A DNA stretch of 64,000 nucleotides from Chlamydomonas sphaeroides (Eukaryota; Chlorophyta; Chlorophyceae; Chlamydomonadales; Chlamydomonadaceae). The DNA is taken from NCBI GenBank assembly GCA_001662425.1, contig BDDC01000205.1:3053-67052 (forward strand), given 5' to 3'. Shown here piece after piece: positions 12,310 through 22,500 of the stretch. The notes under the pieces were generated by a model. The model had not been told where the DNA came from. It ran no database searches and worked only from the letters and a program-made list of their open reading frames with translations. The position numbers were made by a program, and so were the translations under genes. How positions within the stretch are numbered: position 1 is the stretch's first letter; each line of letters opens with the position of its first letter.

Positions 12310-12955
12310 GCAGCGGCAACATGCATGCCGACTTGCCAGACCGCCTAGCACAGTATCGCCAAGCGTCGCAAGCCCGCTAACCCTGCTAGCCCTCTATGTA
12401 CACTATAAGATAACCGTTGTGCCCGGTTTCGTCCTTCCCTATGCTTCGCGTTGCGAAAACGAGGTGGCTGGTCGCTGAAATGGTCCTTTTCTTGCCCTCT
12501 GTTGCGGCCTTTACTGCAACATAGGCCCCCCCTCATGCCGGCCTTTTCCAGTCGTCGGCATGCGATGCATGCGCGCTGTCACCCTGCTGCCTCTACCCTC
12601 GGCGCGGGGGCCACGGCGTCGCGGCACCCCCAGCTGTCCCCCGCCTGCCCAGCGTGCCCAGGAAGCCGGGTGAAGGCGCCCACGCTCCGGTTGGCGCGCC
12701 CGCGTCCATTCCTACAATTCGTCCTCAAGAAAGGCGGCAACAGCTGGCAGAACGTGTCTGGACTCAGCATATGCAAAGTGTTACCGTGTTGCTTGTGTCG
12801 GAAGCCTGTGCCGCGCGGCCCGGTCCGCGGCCCCGGACATGGCCCCTCCGTGCGGCAGGGCGGCCACCTCCTGGGCGAAGGCGCCTCCCTCGCCGCACCG
12901 CACACCGCTGCAGTCGCCCGCCGGCCCCAGCCACCTGCCGGGCCCCCCCTCCCCT

Positions 12956-13282
12956 CTACAACTCCGTCCAGTCATCCCCATCCCCCTCGCCCTCCCCGCT
13001 ACGTCCGCCCCCACCCCCACCCTCCTCCCCCTCCTTGCCCGCTCCCTTCCTCCCCTCCTCCTCGCCCACCAGCGCCGCCGCCTCCGCCTTCAGCTCCGCC
13101 AGCCCCGTCAGCGCCTCCAGCGACGCCGGCAAGCCCAGCAGCGCCTCCCGCACCAGCCCCCAGCCGCGCTCCCCGTACACGCCCACCACCGCCCCGCTGC
13201 AGGCGGTGCACTGCCCGAAGGCCCAGCCCTTCATGCACACCAGCCGAGGCCCCACGACGCCAGCTGGATGGCTGTGGACCAT
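12956..13282 (-). CDS. Possible small protein or terminal exon, up to 108 aa
   Basis: From ATG 13282 to a stop at 12956 the frame encodes a Leu/Ala-rich segment with two close cysteines (GQCTACSGAVVG), a helical part (LPASLEALTGLAELKAEAAA) and an acidic Gly/Glu tail ending DDWTEL. Its amino-acid order looks more gene-like than the antisense frames. A CAG acceptor at about 13267 would instead make it the last exon of a longer gene, but I found no convincing upstream exon. I do not recognise a family. Confidence 0.35.
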   Translation of the reverse strand: MVHSHPAGVVGPRLVCMKGWAFGQCTACSGAVVGVYGERGWGLVREALLGLPASLEALTGLAELKAEAAALVGEEEGRKGAGKEGEEGGGGGGRSGEGEGDGDDWTEL

Positions 13283-13538
13283 GTGCGGAGCAGCGCCCAG
13301 CGCCGGTTAGCGCGGGTTGGTGATCTATGATCAGGGCTGCTGCGCGCACGCATGTCGCCTAGGCAGCTGCTGGCAAAGCCGGTGACGGCCGTGACGCGTT
13401 ACTGTGCTGAGCTCCATTGGCTGCTGAGGCAGGATACAGCCTCTCGGATGCTACCTCCTGGCCGCGCTGATGAGCATCACGCGCGCGCTGCAAGTCTAGC
13501 ACGTCGCACGTAGATTATGCCAACGTCCATACGGTACC

Positions 13539-13543
13539 TTACA
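13539..13543 (-). terminator. TGTAA polyadenylation signal for the bulb-lectin gene
   Basis: TTACA on the plus strand is TGTAA on the minus strand, about 410 bp past the lectin stop codon. This spacing fits a normal algal 3' UTR. Confidence 0.5.
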
Positions 13544-13950
13544 GCACACCACGGCGGTATAAAACTACAAGTCGACATGGTTACGACGCGTGCGTGTGAC
13601 GCCACGAAATAAAATTAGATATAGGAATAGCAGTGATATAGAAATGTGTACCAAGGCCGCCGGCCTGGGGTGGATTGAGGGGACGGGGCGTCCACCTCCC
13701 TCCGTCACCGTGGGAGACTCCACACCCACCACCAGTTGTTACTCTAGCACAAGCACCCTACGTCATTGACATCACTGCAAGGGACGCACTGGCCTCTTTA
13801 ATTATCGCGTTCCTCTCAAGGGTAAGCAAGCTTGCTTGCCTGCGCCTGCCCGCCGATCAAGCCGGCCCCAAGCCCGTGAGCGCCTGCCGCTCACCAGCCT
13901 GCTTAGCCTGTGCCTGCTCGCCGAGTCTGGCCTGCCGAGCCCTTGCTTGC

Positions 13951-14841
13951 CTAGCGGTGCCGCCACGTGTCGGTTGACCAGTGCGGGTGCATGTTGGCAT
14001 CATATAGCACACAGTCACCGTCATCCTGCATGACCAGCTGGCACGGGCGGGGCCCGCAGTGCCACGTGCTGCTGGCCCAGAAGGGGCGACCATCCCCCTC
14101 ATACGCCACGAGGTTGCCGTCCGCCTGCATCAACAGCTTGTACGGCCCGCGGTTGCTTGCTGACCACGTGCCACTTGCCCAGATAGGCGTGCTGCCCTTG
14201 TACAGCACAATGTTGCGGTCCGTCTGCATGACGAACTTGAACCGGCCATCCATGGAGCGCAGTTCCGTAACCTCCGTGTTCACCTCAGCCTCGGCCGCCA
14301 AGGCTCGCATGCCGGCACTGCCGGCAAGGTGCACAGGAACGTAACAACGGGGCAACGGGGATGGTTGCGCAAATGCACGTTGGCACGATGCGCGTGCGTG
14401 CGTTCTACATGAAAACGCCCGGCCCACCTGCTGTGACCAGCGTTGGAGGCGGCCTTGGCCAGGTCATAGCCGGATCCCGCTGCTGCGGCAAATACACCGT
14501 TCGCGGTGCTAGCCATCATGCCCATCCCGGGTCCGCCGAGGATGAAAGCCCCGGCGGCCGCGAGGCCTGCGATCAATGCATCAAGCGGAATCAGAGGCGT
14601 TCAGTGGGAGTTGCATTGCTGCAGATAGAAGTCGCGCGAAGTCGCCTGCAAATGTTATAAATGCATACGTGATGAACTCACTTCCTGGAAGGCCGATTGC
14701 GGTCTTGACGGCCTGGTCACCATTGCCCTTGGCAGCGTACACGATCGAGCGGGGCAATCCATAGGCGAAGTTAACGAGTGGAATTTTGCCGATGATGTTC
14801 CAGGCAGCGGACTCTCGCTGGTCAGAAGTTGTGTTGCCCAT
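13951..14841 (-). CDS. Bulb-type (mannose-binding) lectin domain protein, 221 aa
   Basis: Three exons, 14682-14841, 14428-14566 and 13951-14317, join in phase to 221 residues. The C-terminal half is a bulb-type lectin (B_lectin) beta-prism with three repeats of the sugar-binding motif QxDxNxVxY: QTDRNIVLY, QADGNLVAY and QDDGDCVLY (the third has Asp in place of Asn). Each is followed by a WASxTW or HWSTDTW strand, as in monocot mannose lectins. The N-terminal 100 residues are unusual: a short charged start (MGNTTSDQRESAAWN), then Gly/Ala-rich hydrophobic segments (AAAGAFILGGPGMGMM and FAAAAGSGYDLAKAA) resembling glycine zippers. No clear signal peptide is seen. Sugar binding is inferred from the motif. 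The role could be adhesion, defence or membrane association; the N-terminal part is unassigned. Confidence 0.88.
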
Positions 14842-14916
14842 GGTTTCGACAGTAGGTTTGCAAGTTTGCGTATGGCGACAAGCCTTTAGACTACGGAGGA
14901 GGGCGAGCCCGGCCTC

Positions 14917-15042
14917 GTGCGGACCAGACCACCTGCGGACCCGACGCCGACGGACCATACGTACATGCTTCGCGCATGAACCGCGGACCATTTGCGGACG
15001 GACCACATGGTCCGCACTGGTTCGCGGACCACATGCGGACCC
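14917..15042. repeat. Cluster of about eight CGGACC-type hexamers upstream of the lectin gene
   Basis: The core GCGGACC or GACGGACC appears about eight times in 125 bp, including the inverted copy TGGTCCGC near 15008. It lies 75-200 bp upstream of the lectin ATG, in the promoter or 5' UTR. Variable spacing and both orientations suggest a protein-binding array rather than a simple tandem repeat, but this is inference. Confidence 0.6.
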
Positions 15043-15324
15043 ATACTCAATCAGTACGCGTTATCCACTACGTTGCCTCGCACTAATACGGCTCGGCTGG
15101 TGGTCACCAAGTTACTCTCGCCAAGAAACAACGTATATTCATGTGCTTTCACCTAGCCTGGACAGCTACTGCCAGCATGCTGGCGCGTGCTGTGCTGTTG
15201 TTTAGGCGCCGCGTCGCAATCATTGACTGCAGCACAGCAGCGACCACAGCATCGCAGCTCACAGTCCGGTTCCGATGTCCCTAACGCTCGTTGACTATCA
15301 GAGGTTACGCTGCAGCAGGAGGCG

Positions 15325-15515
15325 TGCGCAAAGGACGTGTGTACGCGGCAAGCCTGTATAATGGGCTCCGGACAGGCGGCCCAACTCGGCCAGCGCGGTG
15401 CTTGAGCGAACGGCAGCCCTGCGACCTCTGGTGTACCATACATGCATAGCAGTATTACTGTGGGCAAGCACCAGACGCAAAGGACGTGTGTACGCGACGA
15501 GCCTGTATAATGGGC
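15325..15515. repeat. Two direct copies of a ~40-bp element containing TGTATAATGGGC
   Basis: CGCAAAGGACGTGTGTACGC, a few variable bases, then AGCCTGTATAATGGGC occurs at about 15327-15365 and again at about 15475-15514, 147 bp apart. The copies differ at only a few positions. The TATAAT core could act as a TATA-like element for the plus-strand gene starting at 15820. Confidence 0.75.
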
Positions 15516-15819
15516 CCTACGTCACCTCTACGGGGGGTGGTGCGCTCCCGGGGGTTGGGTCGGGACATACCACCCGGGGGAGGACGCGGAGTTGACGAGC
15601 GGGAGCGCCCGAGTGCCGCACGCAGATTCTGCTCTCAGCGAGTCACTTGTCGCATTAGATTGCAAGGAGCAGTCGCGAGACTGTGCGGGACGCCACAGCC
15701 CGGGAGTCGCGCGAACCGGCCTGACTCGCTCCGCGAGCCCTATTTCACTCGCTCCTGTGCTTGTATTAGCACTCAATGATAGCACTACAAGCATCAGGTG
15801 CAAGCGCGCAAGGTCGTCA

Positions 15820-17873
15820 ATGCAGCGAGTGCAGGTCCACGCTGAGCGACAGCTGAATCCCCGAATTGAAACCAAAAGGTCGCTATTACGCGAAGCTGCC
15901 CTCTCTGTCAGAAGACTTGACTTTGCTGGCGAGGACGAGGAGGAGGGCGAGGGCGACGAGGACGAGGACTACGCTGGGGAGCTCTCGGATGCATCCTCAT
16001 ATGACGAGCACGTGGCCGTCGGTAGGTGTACAGGCAGCGGGGGGCCAGGGCAGCGGCAAGGGGAGGGGAGGGGAGGTTGCATGTGGCCTGGCGCCGAGTT
16101 AGGGGAAGGTAGCTACCAGTCACACTCCTGCTGTGTGCCCGCCCAGGTGCGAAGCGGAGGCAGGCCACCGCCTTCCCGGACGACCCTTGTAGCGACGAGG
16201 AAAACGAGGGCCTGGCCACTGGTGAGCATGCAGCTTAGGCTTTACGACACACTATGTTGTGTCTAAGTCTGTGGCAGCCTGCTCACCGCGTGCGCACGCC
16301 TTGTGCACCTCAGGGTGCGCCACCAGGCCCCGCAAGCCCTCGGCCAAGGCACTGGCAGCTGGTGGGTTTGGCTGGGGGGTGTCGTGTGGGTCAGTCTTGG
16401 TGGGGAATGAGGTAGTGGGGTTACGCGTGACTCCCTTGTGAAAGTCTGACCATGTGTTCACTCCAACCCTTATGCTGGCCTTGCAGGCGATGCAGCGCGG
16501 CGAACACCAGGGCGCGGCGCGCAGGAAAGGCGCTGGGCGAGCACAACGTGTAATGGATGAATGCTGCTGTTGGACGTACGACGGCGCAGTGTTGGGCGTG
16601 TGCATGCGAGGCGGCTGTCGGCTACCGGACGTGCGCGTTGTTGGACTCGGTACGTTGGCGCGTATAAAGGCGCGCTGTTCGGCGTGTGCTTGTGTGGCGG
16701 CTGTCGGCTGCCGGGCGTGCGCGGTGTTGGACAAAGAGAGATGGACTAGGAGAGATGTAAGGTACCCACTCGCATCCCTAATCCGTCCCACCCCCCTGAC
16801 CCCGGGGTTTCCCAGTACCCTCCCTCGGCAAACCCCCTGGCTTCGAAAACCCCGGGGGCGAGGGAAAGGGGGGGAGTTACCCACACGAGTCCTCAACGCA
16901 TCCCACATGTCAACCCCCCGGGTAACCCATTCCCATCCCTAATCCGTCCCACCCACGGTTTCCCAGTACCCTCCCTCGGCAAACCCCCTGGCTTAGGTAA
17001 CCCCGGGTCCGAGCTCGGCCCCGCCCTGACATTGGCAGCCAGCCTGTGGACTTCCGCACGCAGCGCCTGGACTTCAATGACGACGGGGGCGACGAGGGCT
17101 CTTCCGACGTGGATGCGGGTAAGCATGGCTGGGCGCCTCGGAGAGGGACGTGAGCGGGAGGGTAGCTGGCGCGTAATGGCGCCTGCATTTGACGGCTTGC
17201 TTGTCTGCCATGCGTCCTGCCCGTGCGCCGTGCAGGGCGCGGAGGCCACGGAGAGCAGCCGCCTCAAAGGGGTGTGTGCATGCTGGGTTGCAATTGCCGT
17301 GCAGAGGGCGTCGGTATGAATCTGGCTGTCGACCAAATGTGCTGGGCCCCTGCCCCTGCCTTAGGCCCGTCCTCGCGCCGCCGCCGCGCCGAGAAAGAGG
17401 AGTACAGCGAGGATGACGCCGAAGAGGAAGAGGAGGAGGACGTCGGGGAGGAGGACAACGACGAGGAGGACTAGGAGGACGGTGAGTGTGTGTGTTGGGG
17501 GCGGGGCGGTGGGGCAAGTAGTTTTGTGCAAGTTGACCTGGCGCCGACGTGCGTGTCGCGCCCTATTGACACCCTGCTTTCCGCTGCTACCCGCAGATCG
17601 TCCCACGGGCTGCGTGCCGCGCGGGGGCCGTGGCGGCAACACGTGCAGCCGTGGCAGGCGCCAGCACCGGCCGACGGCGCGCTATGCATCATCAGGTGGG
17701 CGGTCGGTCTGTTGTAGCGGGCTCCCGCTGCGCTCGCGGTTTTGTGTTGCTGGAATGAGATGCTTTCTGTAGTGCTGCGTGCGGCCCCCATTGCAGTGGC
17801 CGCGCTGGTGGGGCGGCGGCAACCGCCTGCGGCTGGGCGCGGAGGCAAGACGCGCGGGCGTGGCCGCCGCTAG
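15820..17873 (+). CDS. Acidic and RGG/arginine-rich probable nuclear protein, with an in-frame TAG
   Basis: Seven exons fit in phase: 15820-16021, 16147-16221, 16487-16547, 17039-17118, 17365-17481, 17597-17695 and 17797-17873. The encoded protein has acidic tracts (GEDEEEGEGDEDED and EEYSEDDAEEEEEED), two copies of an RLDF motif followed by acidic residues, and a basic Gly/Arg C-terminus (RGGRGGN, GRGGKTRGRGRR). This composition resembles nucleolar or chromatin proteins with a GAR tail; no catalytic domain is visible. The codon TAG at 17472-17474 interrupts exon 5 ten bases before its donor, while the frame resumes perfectly in exons 6 and 7. If TAG terminates, the product is 175 aa; otherwise 236 codons. 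The true start could lie further upstream. Confidence 0.6.
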
Positions 17874-18283
17874 TGTCGTGGCACCTTAGAAGGTGCGTGG
17901 GGTGGCGTGCTGGTGCGGCTGCCTGGCAACCCTCGTTTTTGCAATGACGACCTGCTGATGCCCCGCTCTGCCCGTCGCCATGTGCGTCAGGAACGTCGTG
18001 GCGTGCTCGCCTGCGGGCCCTGGGCACGCCTGGTGGCTTTTTCGTTTGGAGCTTAGCTCAGCTGGACGGGGGAGCCTGCAGCCCTGGAGCGAGCAGAGCT
18101 GGGCCGGCCTGGTCCAGGGATCGGCACGTGTGGGGCACTTGCGTTGCATACATATTACCATGCGCACATGGGAGGTGGCGTCTAGCTGTAGGGTTTGGGG
18201 CAGCGAATGGTTATTTCATTAGTGGCGGCGGACTCGGGAGACACCATTGCACGTTAATTTGCTGCGATACGGACGGCTGGCGA

Positions 18284-18288
18284 TGTAA
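18284..18288 (+). terminator. TGTAA polyadenylation signal for the acidic/RGG gene
   Basis: TGTAATAAAAGC lies about 410 bp after the exon 7 stop codon at 17873. The position supports a transcript running through exons 6 and 7 rather than ending soon after the internal TAG at 17472. Confidence 0.6.
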
Positions 18289-18309
18289 TAAAAGCTATGC
18301 TGCGGGGTA

Positions 18310-18500
18310 ACCTGGCACCTGTTGGGTTACGAGGCAGTTGCGGGGTAACCAGCGAGCAAAGGGGTGTTGGCGCAACGGGGGTTTTGGGCTTTGTGACGAG
18401 CTTTGTTACGAGTCTTGTTACGAGCCTCGTAATGCATACCCCGGTTGCTTGGGGGGGAGGGTTGGTAATAACGAGGCTTGTTGGCGTAACGAAGGGGGTA
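18310..18500. repeat. GTTACGAGG-type direct and inverted repeats in intergenic DNA
   Basis: Several copies of TTACGAG or GGGTAAC-like elements occur, including the near-palindrome TTACGAGCCTCGTAA at 18419-18433 and an inverted partner AACGAGGCTTG near 18470. No open gene is present. Unknown function; the region lies just past the poly(A) site of the plus-strand gene. Confidence 0.5.
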
Positions 18501-19154
18501 CTGCCATAGGGAGAAGTTCACTGTCGCTGTAAAGCAGTGCTGGTAAAAGCTCGCTGTAGCAGCTGCCTATTGCAACGATGGAGACAAGCTATCACTTAGG
18601 CTAGAGCACACAAGTGACGGGTGCATTCGCCAGTACACCGCAAAAGCGTCGCGACACATCAAGCCAGGCACCATACTCAGGGGAACCCACACCGTATCGC
18701 TCGTGAGTCTGTTGTCGCCCAGAGAGCTGTCTGCTGGATACGGTGTTGTGGTGAGCCGTTGAGAACGGGTGTATATATGTGCGCTGGGACACCAGCATCC
18801 AGCACAGCCACGGCGGCGACGACGCAGTCGCAGCATCCAGCCAGTGCAAACTCCATTCTGCTTGCGTGCCGTCCACCTGGGCTGCGTCAGGGCACCGGGC
18901 CCACCCCGACCGAGAACGAGAACTGCATCCGCTGGCTGACAGTCACTGACCCCATGGGCTTCCAAGATGAGCCAGCGTGGCAGCGTGGTTCCCATCCGCA
19001 TGCAGCCTGGCTTCACCTCCCTGCGCTGTCCGCGACAGCACCGTCGGCTGCCCCTGTCATGACGCACCGCAGCACCCGCCGACTCCACACCTGCCCCTGC
19101 CATTGCCTGGCAAACGGCAGCGGCCAGATAGGACCGCAGCAGCGGCCACAGCCA

Positions 19155-19212
19155 GGGCCTCGCACCACGCAGGGCCGCGCTCGCACCACGCAGGGCCGCG
19201 CTCGCACCACCG
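19155..19212. repeat. 21-bp direct repeats downstream of DDX41
   Basis: CGCACCACGCAGGGCCGCGCT occurs twice in a row with a third partial copy. It lies in the presumed 3' UTR of the DDX41 gene. No TGTAA signal was found for this gene in its 3' flank. Confidence 0.7.
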
Positions 19213-19544
19213 CAGTGCGCACTGCTGATGTGCCCGCACCTCCTCCCCTTCCACGTCCCCGTCTTTCCTCCGTCCCCACCCGCAACCCCAGCTCCTGCTC
19301 CCAGCCGCCTTGCGTCCACACCACGCCTCGCCGCCGGAGCCCCCACTTCCTCGGCGGGCAGCAGCAGCAACGGCCAACAGCCACCGCTGCAGCACCAGCA
19401 GCAGCTCCGCCTCCACCTCCGTCCATCGCCCTGCCCCACACGCGCTCCGCCCTCAGCTTCACCCCGCCCCCCGGCTCCCTCCCTGCTGGCCCCTGGCCCT
19501 CCGCCGGGCCCGTGCAGCTAGACCCCCCTCCGCGTCCGCCCTGC

Positions 19545-22500
19545 CTACACCTCGCCACCGAAGCCGCCGCTGCCAAAGTAGTCCTTGTTCGTGCGGCTCT
19601 TGGCCTTGTCCTCGGCGCGCAGCTTGGGGCAGTTGGTGACGCGGTGGCCCAGGCCGCCGCAGTAGGAGCAGCCCTTGATGCCGCTCTTTTCCGCAAGCTC
19701 GGCCTGGTGGTGGGGCGCGGCAGAGGTGCGGTGCGCTGGCGAGCAGCAAGATGGCGCCTAGGGTAACATGACCATTGCGCCCCTCCCGCCAACAGGGAAT
19801 CGTGCACGTTGCGGCGGTCGCACGGATGCGACCGCCTGCTGCGCTACCTGCGCCTCCAGTACATGTAATCATTGATGCAATGGTGTGGATGCTACCATAC
19901 TTCATACGACGATACCGCAAAATGTCGTATCATAGTCATGCCACGCGCCCACCTGCGCCTCCAGCGGGTCGTCTAGCGCCAACAGGAAGTGCGGCACGCG
20001 CTGCTTGGCCTCCCTGCGCGGCATTTGGCAGGTTGGTTGGTTGGCGGTTGGTGGTTTGGGGCCTAGCATGGGGCATGGCATGATGCCTCGCACGGCAGTT
20101 GGTGCGCCAAAGGAATTCTTGTGGCAAGTGCTTCAGAAAACAAAATTGGCCGGGCAGGTCCGGCAGGCGCCCATCACAGAGCGCCAACGCACACGCCAAC
20201 CGCCGCGGCGGTTGCCTCACTTGAGCAGGTACTTGAGGTCGAGCAGGATGGTCTCGCTGCACTGCTTGGTGTTGACAAAGGTGGTGGCCACGCCCGTCTT
20301 GCCGCAGCGGCCCGTGCGGCCTGCAGGGCGGGAGGGCAGCACAGCGCTTGTCAGCAGCCACAGGCGCCCGCCGCCGACTACCACAGATGTCTTGCCAGTA
20401 ACAGCAACACAGCCGGACAAGCAGCTTACCGATACGATGCACGTAGTTCTCAATCTCCTCGGGCATGTCGTAGTTGACGACGTGCTGGATGTCGGGAAAG
20501 TCCAGACCCTGGCGGATGCGTGAGGAAGCGGGGCCGACAGACGCGCGGTGAGCGTGTCACCCAACAACTCGGCTGGGAGGCCCGGATGCGGGCAGGGGCA
20601 GCGGCGGCTGTGCTCAGCGCTGCGGCCGCATGCCGCCCGGGGTGGCGATTGGGGCGACGCGCAACTGCGCGCCGGCGTCGCATTGCAAACAAGATGGACG
20701 TGACAAACCTGTGGCGACACGCAGCTGGGGTGTTCACCGGCACGCCCATACCGCGCACCGCCGCCAGAACCACATCTGCCATCGCGCTGCAACCGAGATG
20801 ACTCTGTGCACGTCAGCGCGTGCCGCATCCTGCCCCATCCTACTGCGGATACGAACGGCAGAACACTGTGTCCGAGCCGCACCTTGCTGGCCACGTCCGT
20901 GGCCACCAGCACGTCCTTCTCTCCCGCCTTGAACTGCGCAATGCCGGCATGGCGGTCCTCCTGCGAAGCGGCCAGGGCGCGAAAATATTGGCAAGAGAAC
21001 GTGCTGCCGTGTGAATAGCATAACACAGAGCGCCGTTGCACGGGGCGGGGCAGGGGCGTGGGTTGAGGCGGGTTCGCCCACCTACACCGCTCAGAGCTGT
21101 GTCCCCAACGGCCGCTGGGCCCCGGCATTGGCGGCGGCCCATACCCCAGTACCGCTCAGCAGCACACACGGCACTGCGCGGCGCCATGGACCTTCTTTAT
21201 AGCCCATAGCACGGTGAATTATGGTAAGAACACGTCGCACTCGCACAAGGCCAAGGCCGCCCTGCCCCACCTGCGCCTTGTCTCCGTGCACCGCCACCGC
21301 CTCAACGCCCTGCAAAGGTTGGGAGCAGTACAGGGGCGCAGTGCATGCAAGAAAAGGTTTCAGCACGCGGAGAGCGGAGGGCGGACAAGCTGGCATGCAG
21401 CGCCGCGCGCCACACCCCACACCCCACACGCGCACGACATCAAGCAGGGATGGAATTCGCATGCTTTTTGAGCGAGCGGGAGGCGGGCGCAGCAACACAC
21501 AACACACCTGCACCAGCAGGAGCTCGTGGATGGTGTCCACGTCCCAGGTTCCGCCGTTCAACATTGTTGTGAATACAAACATGATTCAAAAGTACCATGC
21601 ATACAATAGAACCAGCGGCCCCACTCCGCACCTGCACCAGCAGGTACTCGTGGATGGCGTCCACGTCGCGCTTGTTCTCCGCAAAGATGAGCACGGGAGG
21701 CGCGGTCTTCTGCGGGCGCGAGAGGGGGGCGCGGCGGCACAGCAGTAGTGTAGCCGCGTTACGCTGGCCCAGCGCTGCGCGGTGGGCGGCGCAGTGCTGT
21801 GAGCGCATCAGCGGCCTTGATCTGCGGCTGGCGAACAATGTAGCGCACGCGGGGCGTTTGCCGTCGGCGACCAACACAGTCGCCACAGCCCACGCCCGTG
21901 TTTGAGCGCGGGCGACCTGGCTGGACCCTCCTCGCTTGCCCACGCACGAACGTGCATGCGGTTGGCCTGCATACCCTTGTATCCGCCAATCGCATTTCCC
22001 GGTAGCTCCGAGACGCCCGCCCGCTTCCCAGGAGACACATGCCACCCCTTTCCCCTTCCCCCTCCTCCACCCCCTGCCCACCACCCCGCACCTGCAGGCA
22101 CTCCAGCAGGTACGGCAGCTTGGCCTCCTCCTTGACGTACTCCACCTCCTGGATCACGTCCATGTTGGCAGCACCTGGAAACCAGGGGACGCGAGTGAAC
22201 ATTGACGCTCAGCAGCACATACCGTGTTTACTGAATTTATGAACGAACACACCGAGTGCTGGCTGCGCCATGGCATCCCTCCCTACACCGCCCATGGACG
22301 CCAGAAAGTTAATCCTGGTGAGGGCATCGGCTCGTGCGGCAACCGCCCGACATGCCCGACACGCGCGCGGATGACGCCAGCGAACTGACAGCAGATTGAC
22401 ACGCCCGCGCCCCCCGCGCGCTGCTCGCTTCCCCTCCACGCTCCATCCGGTCGGTGCTCCCACTCAACGACAGAGCGGCAAGCGCTTGGCCCATCGGGCC

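Larger units (their letters stand above)
9264..12955. other. NDUFA8 3' UTR and intergenic region, no further supported gene
   Basis: The first about 820 bp probably is the NDUFA8 3' UTR, ending after a TGTAA at 10077-10081; a second TGTAA occurs at 10559. The rest shows long chance frames on both strands but no exon series with compatible phases or recognisable protein. It contains GCC/GGC simple repeats (9283-9320), a degenerate TACTGCCACTGAT-like repeat (about 11450-11570), a 14-bp palindrome (11758) and GC-rich inverted repeats (12261-12309). Confidence 0.5.
14842..15819. promoter_or_regulatory. Divergent promoter region between the lectin and the acidic/RGG gene
   Basis: The two start codons point away from each other with 978 bp between them. 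The lectin-proximal part holds a cluster of CGGACC elements, and the distal part holds a 40-bp direct repeat containing CCTGTATAATGGGC. Both could include promoter elements; neither is a site I can name. Confidence 0.45.

Noticed and set aside
18621..19766. 381-residue plus-strand open frame
   Set aside because: Overlaps the DDX41 last exon in antisense, is Pro/Ala/Thr-rich and has no domain or exon partners.
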